NCBI RefSeq assembly: GCF_003096815.1
Contig: NZ_QENY01000001.1
Location: 62,001 to 126,000, forward strand
From: Hallella colorans
GTDB taxonomy: Bacteria > Bacteroidota > Bacteroidia > Bacteroidales > Bacteroidaceae
DNA: 64,000 nucleotides
Reading direction: 5' to 3'
Shown here: in pieces, positions 28,236-38,610 of the stretch
Position numbering within the stretch: position 1 is the stretch's first letter
Layout of the letters: every line of letters begins with the position of its first letter
Made by a program: the position numbers and the translations under genes
Notes under the pieces: model-generated
Seen by the model: only the letters and a program-made list of their open reading frames with translations
The model's database searches: none
Told to the model about the DNA's origin: nothing

Positions 28236-29132
28236 ATGAATCCGAATAAGATCATGATAGCCACATTTCGTGGTGTGGGACAGGTGATGTTTCAGAACAA
28301 TGCACTGTCAGGAGTGTTGATGTTAATTGGTATAGGCTGTAATTCTATGACCATGTGTTTTTTTGCATTGCTGGGTACCATTATCAGCACATTGACAGCA
28401 ATAGCTTTTAAATATGATCGTGAAAACCTTGAAAACGGCCTTTATGGCTTTAATGGGACGCTTGTGGCTATAGCCGTCCCATGTTTTATGCCAATTAATA
28501 TTTGGTCAGTTTTAATCATGGTCATAGCTTCTTTAACCACAACGCTTGTGGCACACGCATTTGAGAGGCAAAAATATCTACCCTCTCTCACCGCCCCATT
28601 TGTTATAATAACTTGGATAATGTTGCTCATGAGCCGTGTTTTGCCTGTGTTGCAACAGTCTGGTGTAGCTGTGGTTGAAACAGAGGAACCTTTTTCACTG
28701 TTTCAAGCTGTTTCTTTTAATTTTGGACAGATTATGTTGCAGGGTAAAAGTATTTTTACTGGCATATTCTTTTTCTTGGCTCTCTTGATTAATTCGCGAA
28801 AGATGGCGCTGGAATCTTTTGTAGCAAGCATGTTGTCTTTGATGGTTCTGTTCACTCCGTTTGTAGAAACTCATTCGGTAAACAGTGGAATGTATGGTTA
28901 TAATGCCATTCTGACTGTTCTGGCTATAGCGAATATCCTAAATACCAAATCTTGCGTATATATCAAGGCTTTGGTTGGTTTAGGGCTTTCGGTGATTATT
29001 CAATTTGTTGGCTTGAATATGGGCATTGTCACACTTACAGCGCCTTTCGTGCTTTCGGTGTGGCTTATTGCATTGTATAATTCCTTTGAGCTTTATAGAA
29101 GTAGAGCTAAAGTTGGACGGTCGAAATCATGA
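28236..29132 (+). CDS. Urea transporter family protein
   Basis: The 298-residue polytopic protein contains the urea transporter signature LENGLYGFNGTLVAIA in the first half, and the repeated HSVNSGMYGYNAILTVLAIA in the second half. This reflects the family's internal duplication that lines the pore. It should carry urea passively across the inner membrane. The length is close to bacterial Yut-type proteins. No urease or urea amidolyase gene lies in this window, so any metabolic partner must be elsewhere. It stands alone on the plus strand, about 230 bp before the ADP-ribosylglycohydrolase. Confidence 0.88.
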   Translation: MNPNKIMIATFRGVGQVMFQNNALSGVLMLIGIGCNSMTMCFFALLGTIISTLTAIAFKYDRENLENGLYGFNGTLVAIAVPCFMPINIWSVLIMVIASLTTTLVAHAFERQKYLPSLTAPFVIITWIMLLMSRVLPVLQQSGVAVVETEEPFSLFQAVSFNFGQIMLQGKSIFTGIFFFLALLINSRKMALESFVASMLSLMVLFTPFVETHSVNSGMYGYNAILTVLAIANILNTKSCVYIKALVGLGLSVIIQFVGLNMGIVTLTAPFVLSVWLIALYNSFELYRSRAKVGRSKS

Positions 29133-29361
29133 ATCCTTGTTTTTTCTGGACTTAGGTTTTCTGCTGTACTTGACTGTCCATATTTTATGTGACATTTTTT
29201 CCCAACGCTTTTAGATATGATACGTCGCTGGCAAAATATTACTAATTTGAAAATCATTATAGAAACGAGTAAGTTAATCTTGTCTTATTTTATTCGTATT
29301 TTGCCCTATCGGCTATTCGAATAGAATGTAAACAGAAATGTAAAATAAAAAAGAGTTGACA

Positions 29362-30156
29362 ATGAAAAATCTATTATTAAGTGCTGCAATTGGTGACATT
29401 GCAGGGATGCCGTACGAGTTTGAAGGGCGTACAAAAAATTATGACGCTGTCGATTTACTGCTTTCATCGAATACTTATACTGATGATACTGTCTGTACGT
29501 TTGCGTGTGCGGAAGCACTTATAAAGAATTTGAATATGGCTGAAAACCTTTGGAAAAGATGTCGTGCAGACTTCTATCGTGGATTTGGCGGACGTTTTGC
29601 AAGATGGCTTATAGCAAAAGATATTCAGCCATCTTATTACTCTTGTGGTAATGGTAGTGCCATGAGGGTTTCGTCAGCAGGATTTATGGCTAAGAATGTC
29701 AAAGAATGTATAGAACTGGCCACACAGACAGCCTTGCCCACTCATGATCATCCAGAGGGTATCAAAGGAGCAGTGGCAACTGCTTTGGCAATATTCCACG
29801 CTACAAAAGGGCGAGACAAAGCATTTATTCGTGAGCATATTCTTGACAAATACTACCCCAAATGGTCTGGCCTGACCTATGAGGAAATAAAAGCGGACTA
29901 TGACTTTAATGAGACTTGCCAACAGACTGTCCCTGCAGCCCTTATATGTTTTCTTAAAAGCGAAGATTATGTGGATTGTTTAAAGTTGGCCATATCCTTA
30001 GGAGGTGACGCTGACACCCTGGCTGCCATTTCAGGACCAATGGCTTACGCTTTTTTCAAAACAATACCAGAAGAGTTGATTGATAACGCAAAAGCGAAAC
30101 TTCCCGAGTGGATGCTTCAAGTGAATAAGCAATTTGACGACTTTGTGAACAAATGA
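29362..30156 (+). CDS. ADP-ribosylglycohydrolase family protein
   Basis: The 264-residue protein removes ADP-ribose from a target. The N-terminal AAIGDIAGMPYEF is the family opening. Binuclear metal ligands are visible in TYTDDTVC and in SLGGDADTLAAISG near the C-terminus, the usual TDD and D-x-D-T motifs of DraG-like enzymes. An upstream TTG at 29356 would add two residues, but the ATG at 29362 gives the standard start. No ADP-ribosyltransferase gene is adjacent, so the substrate is unknown. Solitary members of this type are common in Bacteroidales. Confidence 0.88.
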   Translation: MKNLLLSAAIGDIAGMPYEFEGRTKNYDAVDLLLSSNTYTDDTVCTFACAEALIKNLNMAENLWKRCRADFYRGFGGRFARWLIAKDIQPSYYSCGNGSAMRVSSAGFMAKNVKECIELATQTALPTHDHPEGIKGAVATALAIFHATKGRDKAFIREHILDKYYPKWSGLTYEEIKADYDFNETCQQTVPAALICFLKSEDYVDCLKLAISLGGDADTLAAISGPMAYAFFKTIPEELIDNAKAKLPEWMLQVNKQFDDFVNK

Positions 30157-30385
30157 CTAATGGAGGATATAACATTTACCCACATTTCGTTGAGGTGGAG
30201 CGGATTTCACTCGCCACATTCAACTTTAAAAGAGCCGTGAGCTTTTTTTTATGTGTCTTATTGAAAAAGTGATTATATGGTGCTGTGGAAGACAGGAGTT
30301 AAATTCTCAACACCAATTCATCCAATTAGTTTGTATGAAGAAAGTACAATGTCTTATATGAGATGACTATATCGGTATTTTTTGT

Positions 30386-31024
30386 TTATTTCTTAGCTTT
30401 CTTTTTGTCAAACCTTATCTTTGTGAAGTTAAATCCCATAGCATGTAGCATATTGTCAAATTGAACAGATGCGTTTTGCTCTGCACTATGAATGTTGGCT
30501 TGCGTTAGACATCTTTCTTTCATTACACGAGCAGCTTTTTGGGTAAGTTTCTGCTTATCCAAATCGCTCCATTTTCCATCCTCAAAAAAATATTTGGTGC
30601 GAGCTTCATCCAAGAAATTTTCGTCAAGCAGTTTGATAGGAGGCAAAATAACATTTACAGTATCTTCATCCATCTTTATCCATCCTTCTTTTGTTTGGCT
30701 TAAGTCTATTCCTAATCTTAGTGTACCATAGTATATCCGAGACAATTCATCATCCCCAAAGAAACCGTGCCTAACAGTGTCAACGAGTTCTTCATCACTT
30801 ATAGCGAGAAATTCCCACTGGCCTATGCTTTTTATTTTTGATATTTGAACAGGTGTAATACCAAACTTATTATTTGTTTTGATAGTAAAATTGCATCCTC
30901 TGACAAAATAAATCATAAAACCAGTTAAGATAATAATCAGTATGATAATAAGTAAGATTTTATTATCAAAAAATCCCGTTAAACGACGTAACGGATGAGT
31001 ATTGTTTTTTTTATCGTACAGCAT
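30386..31024 (-). CDS. DUF4230 family membrane-anchored protein
   Basis: The 212-residue protein has one membrane helix at about residues 20-45 (ILLIIILIIILTGFMIYFV) after a short basic N-terminus, and the rest probably lies in the periplasm. Segments ISKIKSIGQWEFLAISDEEL and NVILPPIKLLDENFLDEARTK match my memory of DUF4230, a family of unknown function. It lies 5 bp after the related lipoprotein gene, so the two are probably made together. They share the order of motifs but little identity, which suggests an old duplication. Confidence 0.7.
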   Translation of the reverse strand: MLYDKKNNTHPLRRLTGFFDNKILLIIILIIILTGFMIYFVRGCNFTIKTNNKFGITPVQISKIKSIGQWEFLAISDEELVDTVRHGFFGDDELSRIYYGTLRLGIDLSQTKEGWIKMDEDTVNVILPPIKLLDENFLDEARTKYFFEDGKWSDLDKQKLTQKAARVMKERCLTQANIHSAEQNASVQFDNMLHAMGFNFTKIRFDKKKAKK

Positions 31025-31029
31025 AAAAT

Positions 31030-31698
31030 TTATTCTATATTCCTAATGATAGATGGAAAATCGCTTGGAGAAAATTTTTTCCTGAAAGTTATAGTTACTT
31101 TTTCTTTAGGATATCCCATTTGTTCTATAATGGGGATAATTTGACGAGCGGCACTTTGGCGTGCATTTTCAATTATTCCAAGTTTGGGTAGAGCTTTTAT
31201 CATTTCGTTACGTCCATGTTGCTGGATGTCTGTTATCTCCTCGTCTGTAAAATTATGACGCAGCAGTGACACTTTCTTTTTTATAGATTTATGATCTATT
31301 TGAGTACTTGTCATTGTTACTTCTGGATCTGGCAGGATGATTTCCAACTGGTCACCATGACGCTTCACGTTACGTTCAGAAAATTTGTCAAACTCGACAT
31401 AAGCTTTAACTGTGGCTGTCATCGGTATAGCTATTTTGCGTTTACCCATAGGCAGATTTATCTTGATTTCCTCATTAAAAATCAATCCGTTAAAAGAAAT
31501 GTCATCACCATATGTCACAATCTTACGCAATTGATATTCAGATGTATATAGTCTTGAGCATTTTTGTATCTGCATTACCATCATAGGTATGGTGTCAACA
31601 GGAGATGTATCAACACTTTTCTTGTTCTTATCACAACCACTCACTAAAAAAAATGCCACGAGGCAAAAGAGTATAAAAAGCTTAGAGTGCATATGCAT
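31030..31698 (-). CDS. DUF4230 family lipoprotein
   Basis: The 222-residue protein has a lipoprotein signal peptide ending LVSGC (Cys near residue 22). The segment SRLYTSEYQLRKIVTYGDD is the typical DUF4230 opening, followed by conserved ILPDPEVTMTSTQIDH. Function is unknown. It is the first gene of a two-gene unit with the membrane-anchored DUF4230 paralogue. A promoter box TATCTTTG on the minus strand at 31716-31723 lies about 18 bp upstream. Alternative ATGs at codons 1 and 3 are both possible. Confidence 0.72.
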   Translation of the reverse strand: MHMHSKLFILFCLVAFFLVSGCDKNKKSVDTSPVDTIPMMVMQIQKCSRLYTSEYQLRKIVTYGDDISFNGLIFNEEIKINLPMGKRKIAIPMTATVKAYVEFDKFSERNVKRHGDQLEIILPDPEVTMTSTQIDHKSIKKKVSLLRHNFTDEEITDIQQHGRNEMIKALPKLGIIENARQSAARQIIPIIEQMGYPKEKVTITFRKKFSPSDFPSIIRNIE

Positions 31699-33142
31699 TT
31701 ATCAAAAGTATATTACAAAGATAATCACAAATTTATATAAAACTCTATTATTAAGTTTTTTTTTGACTTTTCATTTAAACCTTTTTTTATATGTTACGTC
31801 TTAAATTCAAACAGAAAGAAAATAAAGTGATATTAAACTCTGACAGATTGTAAAAGTGCTTTATCTAAAAATAAGGCATAATCAAAAAAAATCTCGAAAA
31901 TTTCAGGAATTAAGATTTTATTCTATCGTGTGAAATTCAATAGGTTGATAAGGTTTAAAGGTATTTAGGTATGGGCATTCTCTATGTGAATAGGGAATGT
32001 CATTTTGTATTATCCAATCTTACAAGGATTTTTATGTTGATAGCTGTGGTTTCCCTCGCCCACCTATAGATGTCTTCGGTGGCGTGCCATGTTGCGTCGG
32101 AAGTTCTTGGCCAGCATTTCTATGACAAGGCACCCAGCAGCAAATAGGTCACACATCCTTCCGCATTTTGTCAAAAATATATCACCATTTAAGCTATTTC
32201 TAAAATGTTCGTTTTAGCGTTTAAAAACCCTTCTAAATATGGATGCGGACGATATTCGCACGCTTTTGCAGGCTACCTTCGAGTCGAATAGATACCTTTC
32301 GAACTGCGTAAAGGGTTTAATCATCATGCCTACAAGCCCTAAACGCGACGTGATTAAGTTCTAATGGCATCTCCATTGGTACTTAAAGGCATGCCGCACT
32401 GGCATTATAAAAAAAACATTTATAACATTAAAGTTTATAAAACCCTATTTATAAACAAGTTGCGAAAGTGGCTGATTTTTGGCGTATTTTGAGCTAAAGC
32501 ATTGATTTTTTTCTACAAACGAATTATGAGATATATGTTGTTAAATTAATTCATAGCAAATAAAATCTGTTGGCATTGCCTGATGACATGGTCATGTCAG
32601 GTATATATGGAAGTTCTTAATGAGCTACTCAGCCATCATACGAAACAAATCAAAACTTTCGTTTCACATTTTGATTTCATATATTAAATTTATGTGGCGT
32701 CTGTTTTGGTCAGTCCAAAATAAATCGTTATATTTGTAATAGTTTGGTGCGCATCATAAATTGTCACCCTATTAATGGTTGTTTTTTCAATCAGGCAGTC
32801 TTTTCAAAGAAAAAGCGTAGCAGGTTTTACGACTAATAAAAGGCTGCAGAATGTTAAAAATAGCACGAAAAGGATGACGATGGGAAATTGATGAAATGGG
32901 GAATAAGAATTATACGTTAAATAATGAGCACCTTATTTATAATCTTCAAAAGGCATGTTATGTGCTTATATAGCCAATGGCAATGCCAAATACTATAGAA
33001 ACAATGTTATAATAGGTATTTCGGACGATTAAAAAAATGAGCTTGTCATTCTTGATGAAAGACATTTCATATATCTTTTAAGAAGTAGAAGTGTATACCA
33101 TAATATAAGTATAAAAAAAGGTCATAACTAAACGCTATCAAA
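31699..33142. other. Gene-poor gap of about 1.4 kb before gnd
   Basis: The largest gap in the window, between divergent transcription units. It is AT-rich with no frame longer than 60 codons that I accept. A minus-strand frame around 32050-32200 reads MLAKNFRRNMARHRRHL near its end, a short basic peptide I cannot identify. A segment at 32320-32400 weakly resembles 2455-2590. No known RNA or insertion element was recognised. It may hold decayed DNA. Confidence 0.5.
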
Positions 33143-34618
33143 ATGGAAAATCAAAGAAAAAGCGACTACGGTCTCATTGGCTTAGCAGTAATGGGAGAAA
33201 ACCTTGCCCTTAACATTGCCAACCACGGCTGGCAGGTGTCAGTATATAATAGAACAGTGCCTGGTATTGAGGAGGGGGTGGTCCAGCGGTTCATGGAAGG
33301 GCCTGCCAAGAATAAAAACATCTGTGGATACACAGACCTGAAAGACTTTGTGCTGTCTATAGAGAGACCGAGAAAAATAATGATGATGATACGTGCTGGT
33401 AAACCTGTGGATAGCGTGATAAACGAGTTGTTCCCGTTACTGTCGCCAGGTGATATTATCATTGATGGTGGCAACTCCAACTATGAGGACACCAACCGGC
33501 GTGTAGTCAAGGCAGAAGAACAGGGACTACTTTTTGTCGGCAGTGGTGTCTCTGGTGGCGAAGAAGGTGCCCTGCATGGACCGTCTATCATGCCAGGGGG
33601 TTCGGAGGGTGCGTGGCAACACGTCAAACCCATACTGCAAAGCATTGCCGCCAAAGCCGAAGATGGCACGCCCTGCTGCCAATGGGTGGGCCCACAAGGC
33701 TCTGGCCACTTCGTGAAGATGATTCACAACGGTATTGAATATGGTGACATGCAACTCATATCCGAGGCTTATTGGGTGATGAAAAATATGGGAGGCATGA
33801 CCAATGAGGAGATGGCCGATGTGTTTGACGAGTGGAACCACGGCAAACTTCAGAGTTATCTCATTGAAATTACGGCCAAAATTTTGCGCCATAAGGATAA
33901 AGATGGGCAGGTGCTCATAGATCATATCCTCGATGCCGCGGGCCAAAAGGGAACTGGCAAATGGTCGGTCATCAACGCCATGAACCTTGGCATGCCTCTT
34001 GGACTCATCGGCTCGGCCGTCTTTGAACGCAGCTTGTCGTCAGACAAACAAACACGTGTGGCAGCAGCCAAACTGTTTCCTCGTACAGTTAGAAAATCTG
34101 ATTTACCACGCAAGACATTAATAGACCATACTTTTGCGTCGCTCTATGCCTCCAAACTTGTGAGCTATGCACAGGGATTTTCTGTTTTGCAGAAAGCGTC
34201 TGATGAGTTTAATTGGAATTTAGATATGGGGTCGATTGCTCGAATGTGGCGCGGGGGCTGTATCATTAGAAGCGTTTTTCTCAATGACATTGCCAGCGCA
34301 TACGAAGCTGATGAGAAACCACGCCAACTGCTGTTAGCTCCTTATTTTGCAAAAGAAATAGGCCAACTGCTCAACGGCTGGAACTCATTGGTGGCAAATG
34401 CGGCCATAGAATGCGTACCCGTTCCAGCATTTTCGTCGGCTCTCAACTATTTCTACTCGCTCACGTCAGAAAATCTTCCGGCTAATATGATTCAGGCACA
34501 GCGTGACTTTTTTGGTGCTCATACCTTTGAACGCAAAGACCAAGAGCGCGGCAAATTCTTCCATGAGGATTGGACCGGACATGGTGGTGCTACTCAATCG
34601 GGCACCTATAATGTCTAA
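33143..34618 (+). CDS. gnd: 6-phosphogluconate dehydrogenase (decarboxylating)
   Basis: The 491-residue enzyme oxidises 6-phosphogluconate to ribulose 5-phosphate, CO2 and NADPH. The NADP-binding GLAVMGENLALNIANHG is at residues 13-29. IDGGNSNYEDTNRR and FVGSGVSGGEEGALHGPSIM follow, and the catalytic KMIHNGIEYGDMQLI is near residue 195. The C-terminus AHTFERKDQERGKFFHEDWTG is standard. It is the first of three genes (gnd-zwf-pgl) forming the oxidative pentose phosphate branch. The usual metabolic order is zwf-pgl-gnd, so gnd is placed first here. No obvious -7 box was found close to the ATG. Confidence 0.97.
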   Translation: MENQRKSDYGLIGLAVMGENLALNIANHGWQVSVYNRTVPGIEEGVVQRFMEGPAKNKNICGYTDLKDFVLSIERPRKIMMMIRAGKPVDSVINELFPLLSPGDIIIDGGNSNYEDTNRRVVKAEEQGLLFVGSGVSGGEEGALHGPSIMPGGSEGAWQHVKPILQSIAAKAEDGTPCCQWVGPQGSGHFVKMIHNGIEYGDMQLISEAYWVMKNMGGMTNEEMADVFDEWNHGKLQSYLIEITAKILRHKDKDGQVLIDHILDAAGQKGTGKWSVINAMNLGMPLGLIGSAVFERSLSSDKQTRVAAAKLFPRTVRKSDLPRKTLIDHTFASLYASKLVSYAQGFSVLQKASDEFNWNLDMGSIARMWRGGCIIRSVFLNDIASAYEADEKPRQLLLAPYFAKEIGQLLNGWNSLVANAAIECVPVPAFSSALNYFYSLTSENLPANMIQAQRDFFGAHTFERKDQERGKFFHEDWTGHGGATQSGTYNV

Positions 34619-34682
34619 ATTGCCTCTATGACATGTGGGAACAATACCACACACTATCCCCTAACAAAAAAAATACACGACC

Positions 34683-36179
34683 ATGAACAAGTTTGCAATG
34701 ATCATCTTCGGAGCGTCTGGAGATCTCACCAAGCGCAAATTGATACCTGCGCTATACACGCTCTACACTAAAGAGCGATTGGACAACGACTTCGCCATTA
34801 TCTGTACCGCGCGGACAGAAATTGACGACGAAGGTTTCCGGAAATACGTATCGGAACAGATGGATATATTTATCAGTGCCGAAGAGCGCGATGAAAAAAA
34901 GTTCAATGCTTTCCTCTCGCATTTCTACTACCACGTTCTTGATTTGACCGTAGCTGAACATTATGACAGTCTGAGGCAAAAAATTATTGATGTGCTGGGC
35001 GAGGAAAAACCAGACAATCTACTTTATTACCTTGCCATTCCTCCTGCTTATTATGGGGAGGTGCCCGTTCATCTCAAAGAAGCAAGATTGAACACGCCAC
35101 ATTCGCGCATCATTGTGGAGAAACCTTTTGGGCATGACCTGCAATCAGCAATAGAGCTTGGCAAAGTGTATAAATCTATTTTCGAGGAACATCAAATCTT
35201 TCGCATAGATCATTACCTTGGCAAAGAGACTGCTCAAAACATTCTTGCATTAAGATTTGCCAATGGTATTTTTGAACCTGTATGGAATCGGAACTATATA
35301 GACTATATAGAAGTGACGGCCGTTGAAAATTTGGGCATTGAGAATCGCGGGGGCTATTACGACCACTCAGGGGCACTACGCGACATGGTACAAAACCATC
35401 TTATACAGCTTCTTGCACTCGCGGCCATGGAGCCACCGGCCGTATTTAATGCTGACAGTTTCAGAAACGAGGTGGTAAAAGTTTACGAATCGATTAGGCC
35501 ACTGAGCGAAACAGACTTGAAAGAGCACATCATACGAGGACAATACACAGCTTCTGGCGATAAAAAAGGGTATCGTGAGGAAAAACAGATAAAACCCAAT
35601 TCGCGTACAGAAACTTATGTAGCCATGCGGCTCAACATTGATAATTGGCGTTGGAGTGGCGTACCGTTCTATATTCGCACCGGTAAACAAATGCCAACCA
35701 AGGTGACCGAGATAGTTATTCACTTTAAAGAGACACCACATCAAATGTTTAACAATGTCTCTGAGGGAAAACGACCGCAAGCCAACCAACTCACATTGCG
35801 CATCCAGCCCAATGAGGGTATTAGCTTAAAAGTGGGCTTAAAAGCACCCGGCAGCTCTTTTGACGTTAAACGTGTGGCTATGGATTTCACCTATGATGAA
35901 CTGGGAAATTTACCAGTTAACAATGCATACGCCCGCCTTATCGACGACTGCATACAGGGTGACCCTACTCTTTTCACACGCAATGATGCCACTGAGGCTT
36001 CATGGAGACTATTTGACCCTGTCTTGAAATATTGGGAAAATTCTAACGTTCCGCTTTATGGTTATCCAGCTGGAACATGGGGACCCAAGGAGAGCGATAT
36101 GCTCATGCACGACCATCACGCCGACTGGACCAACCCATGCAAAAACTTAACACACACCGATTTATATTGTGAATTATGA
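34683..36179 (+). CDS. zwf: Glucose-6-phosphate 1-dehydrogenase
   Basis: The 498-residue enzyme oxidises glucose 6-phosphate to 6-phosphogluconolactone, reducing NADP. The dinucleotide-binding GASGDLTKRKLIPAL is at residues 9-23 and the active-site RIDHYLGKETAQNI near 175. It starts 64 bp after gnd and overlaps pgl by 4 bp (stop and start in ATGA), so zwf and pgl are translationally coupled. The length and order of motifs are standard. The pathway would supply NADPH and pentose phosphates. Confidence 0.97.
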   Translation: MNKFAMIIFGASGDLTKRKLIPALYTLYTKERLDNDFAIICTARTEIDDEGFRKYVSEQMDIFISAEERDEKKFNAFLSHFYYHVLDLTVAEHYDSLRQKIIDVLGEEKPDNLLYYLAIPPAYYGEVPVHLKEARLNTPHSRIIVEKPFGHDLQSAIELGKVYKSIFEEHQIFRIDHYLGKETAQNILALRFANGIFEPVWNRNYIDYIEVTAVENLGIENRGGYYDHSGALRDMVQNHLIQLLALAAMEPPAVFNADSFRNEVVKVYESIRPLSETDLKEHIIRGQYTASGDKKGYREEKQIKPNSRTETYVAMRLNIDNWRWSGVPFYIRTGKQMPTKVTEIVIHFKETPHQMFNNVSEGKRPQANQLTLRIQPNEGISLKVGLKAPGSSFDVKRVAMDFTYDELGNLPVNNAYARLIDDCIQGDPTLFTRNDATEASWRLFDPVLKYWENSNVPLYGYPAGTWGPKESDMLMHDHHADWTNPCKNLTHTDLYCEL

Positions 36180-36889
36180 TCACTCACATTCATGACAACG
36201 AGGCAGAAACAGCTCGTGCCCTCATTGAACGTATTATTCAATTGGTCAATGAACATTCCTCGGACCACAAAGTGAATATAGCACTAAGCGGGGGAAGCAC
36301 CCCTGCCCTGATGTTCAGGTTGTGGGCAGAGGAATATAACAATCAAACGCCATGGCATCAAATACGCTTTTTTTGGGTGGACGAACGTTGTGTGCCTCCC
36401 ACAGACAGCGAGAGCAACTATGGTATGACATATGACAACCTACTGTGTAAAATCGATTTACCTAAAGAAAATGTGGTGCGTGTCAAGGGTGAAAACCATC
36501 CAGAAGAAGAGGCTCGTCGCTACGAAGCACAGATTCGAACAATGCTGCCAGAGGAGAATGGCATACCTATTTTTGATATTATTCTTCTTGGGGCAGGTAA
36601 TGACGGGCACACATCGTCCATATTTCCCGGCCAAGAGTACCTGCTTAACGCACAAGAGGTTTATGCCGTGAGCACGCAGCCCCAAAGTGGGCAGCGACGT
36701 GTGGCTCTCACAGGCAAACCAATCATATATGCCAAAAATGTCATTTTCTTATTGACAGGCAAGGCAAAAGCAACTGTTTTGGCAGATATTATCGATCAAA
36801 ACGATGCGGGGCCAGCTGCATACATTGGGCATCATGCACTCAACACCGTAGAGGTTTATGCCGACAAGGTAGCGGCTGGACAGATATAG
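36176..36889 (+). CDS. pgl: 6-phosphogluconolactonase
   Basis: The 237-residue enzyme hydrolyses 6-phosphogluconolactone, the middle step between zwf and gnd. It belongs to the NagB/DevB-type fold: LSGGSTPALMFRLW near residues 35-48, FWVDERCVPPTDSESNYGM and ILLGAGNDGHTSSIFPG. It overlaps the end of zwf by 4 bp. A bidirectional-looking terminator (36942-36972) follows about 50 bp later, separating it from guaA on the other strand. Confidence 0.95.
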   Translation: MITHIHDNEAETARALIERIIQLVNEHSSDHKVNIALSGGSTPALMFRLWAEEYNNQTPWHQIRFFWVDERCVPPTDSESNYGMTYDNLLCKIDLPKENVVRVKGENHPEEEARRYEAQIRTMLPEENGIPIFDIILLGAGNDGHTSSIFPGQEYLLNAQEVYAVSTQPQSGQRRVALTGKPIIYAKNVIFLLTGKAKATVLADIIDQNDAGPAAYIGHHALNTVEVYADKVAAGQI

Positions 36890-36941
36890 TTATTTGATGG
36901 TGGAGAAAAGCAAAAATTACGATTTCCTCATCATATTGAAA

Positions 36942-36972
36942 AAAGGCAGCTCAAATACATGAAGCTGCCTTT
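36942..36972. terminator. Bidirectional intrinsic terminator between pgl and guaA
   Basis: AAAGGCAGCT and AGCTGCCTTT pair perfectly over 10 bp around an 11-nt loop. An A-run precedes the hairpin and a T-rich run follows it, so it can end both the plus-strand pgl transcript and the minus-strand guaA transcript. Confidence 0.88.
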
Positions 36973-37013
36973 GTTCTTTCTTCTTGGCTTTTTCTAAAGC
37001 TATGTAGGGATAC

Positions 37014-38558
37014 CTATTCCCACTCTATTGTCGAAGGTGGTTTGGACGAAATGTCATAGCAAACTCGATTGACCCCCTTCACCTTGCGTATAATTTCGTT
37101 GGACACTTCGCCCAAAAAATCATAAGGAAGATGTGCCCAATCGGCCGTCATGGCATCCATGGAGGTTACGGCGCGTAGCGCAACAGGATTCTCATAAGTG
37201 CGCTCGTCGCCCATCACCCCCACCGAACGAATTTCTGACAACAGCACTGTTCCTGCCTGCCAAACGTGGTCGTAGAGACTCGTTCCATCGGGCATCTTAT
37301 AATTTTGCATCTTGCTGATATAAATATCATCCGCATCTTGGAGTATGCGAACTTTCTCGCGCGTGATGTCTCCAAGAATGCGCACGGCCAATCCAGGACC
37401 CGGGAATGGATGCCTTTTGATGAGACGCTCGGGCATGCCCAATTCATATCCCACGCGGCGAACTTCGTCTTTGAAAAGCCATCGCAATGGTTCACAGAGC
37501 TTAAGTCGCATATCCTTGGGCAAACCACCCACGTTATGATGGCTCTTGATAACCATGCCCGTGATGCTCAAACTCTCTATCCGGTCAGGATAAATCGTGC
37601 CTTGCGCCAGCCATTTTGCGTCGGTTATTTTGGAAGCCTCGCTATTGAACACTTCGATAAAGTCGCGACCGATGATTTTGCGTTTCTTCTCTGGGTCCTT
37701 TACGTCTGCCAGATCAGCAAAAAACTTATCAGAGGCATCTACGCCTATCACATTAAGCCCCAAGCCTTCGTAAGCCTGCATCACGTTTTTAAACTCGTTC
37801 TTGCGTAACATACCGTGGTCTACGAAGATGCAAGTGAGGTTTTTGCCAATGGCGCGGTTAAGCAACACGGCACAAACCGATGAGTCTACGCCACCCGAAA
37901 GAGCTAATATCACTCGGTCATCGCCCAATTGTTGTTTCAACTCCGAGACCGTTGTTTCCACAAACGAGGCCGGACTCCACGATTGTTTGCTGCCACAAAT
38001 ATCCACCACAAAATTTTTGATGAGTTGCGTACCTTGTGTAGAATGATATACCTCGGGGTGGAATTGGACACACCAAACGGGCTTGGTGGTGCTGGCAAAT
38101 GCGGCAAATTTCACGTCGGCGGTAGAGCCAATGACATGAAAATCTTTAGGAATGGAAGTAATGGTGTCACCATGACTCATCCATACTTGAGACCCCAAAT
38201 CGAAGCCACGAAACAAGATGTTTCCAGCATCAAAACTTTGCAGGTTGGCTCGCCCATACTCTCTCGTGTCAGCTTGCTCTACCGTACCGCCGCCCTCAAG
38301 GCTGATAAACTGGGCGCCATAGCATATACCTAACACAGGATATTTACCGACAATCTTGCTGAGATCTACCTTGAAAGCCTTCTTGTCGTGCACCGAATAG
38401 GGACTTCCACTAAGGATAACACCGATGACAGAGGGGTCGTCTTCGGGAAACTTGTTGTAGGGCAGAATCTCGCAGAAGGTGTCTAACTCGCGTACTCGAC
38501 GGCCTATAAGCTGCGTGGTCTGCGAGCCAAAGTCGAGAATGATAATCTTCTGTTGCAT
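37014..38558 (-). CDS. guaA: GMP synthase (glutamine-hydrolysing)
   Basis: The 514-residue two-domain enzyme makes GMP from XMP. The N-terminal glutamine amidotransferase has the nucleophilic Cys in [10 protein letters not shown] and the His-x-Glu in [10 protein letters not shown]. The ATP pyrophosphatase domain starts with [16 protein letters not shown]. The C-terminal dimerisation domain ends [18 protein letters not shown], as in all GuaA. It lies 52 bp downstream of the murU-like gene on the same strand and may be read from that promoter. Confidence 0.97.
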   Translation of the reverse strand: MQQKIIILDFGSQTTQLIGRRVRELDTFCEILPYNKFPEDDPSVIGVILSGSPYSVHDKKAFKVDLSKIVGKYPVLGICYGAQFISLEGGGTVEQADTREYGRANLQSFDAGNILFRGFDLGSQVWMSHGDTITSIPKDFHVIGSTADVKFAAFASTTKPVWCVQFHPEVYHSTQGTQLIKNFVVDICGSKQSWSPASFVETTVSELKQQLGDDRVILALSGGVDSSVCAVLLNRAIGKNLTCIFVDHGMLRKNEFKNVMQAYEGLGLNVIGVDASDKFFADLADVKDPEKKRKIIGRDFIEVFNSEASKITDAKWLAQGTIYPDRIESLSITGMVIKSHHNVGGLPKDMRLKLCEPLRWLFKDEVRRVGYELGMPERLIKRHPFPGPGLAVRILGDITREKVRILQDADDIYISKMQNYKMPDGTSLYDHVWQAGTVLLSEIRSVGVMGDERTYENPVALRAVTSMDAMTADWAHLPYDFLGEVSNEIIRKVKGVNRVCYDISSKPPSTIEWE

Positions 38559-38610
38559 AATAAAAAACTCTCGTCACTTCCATGAAGAAGAAAACGTCTG
38601 AGCTACCTAA

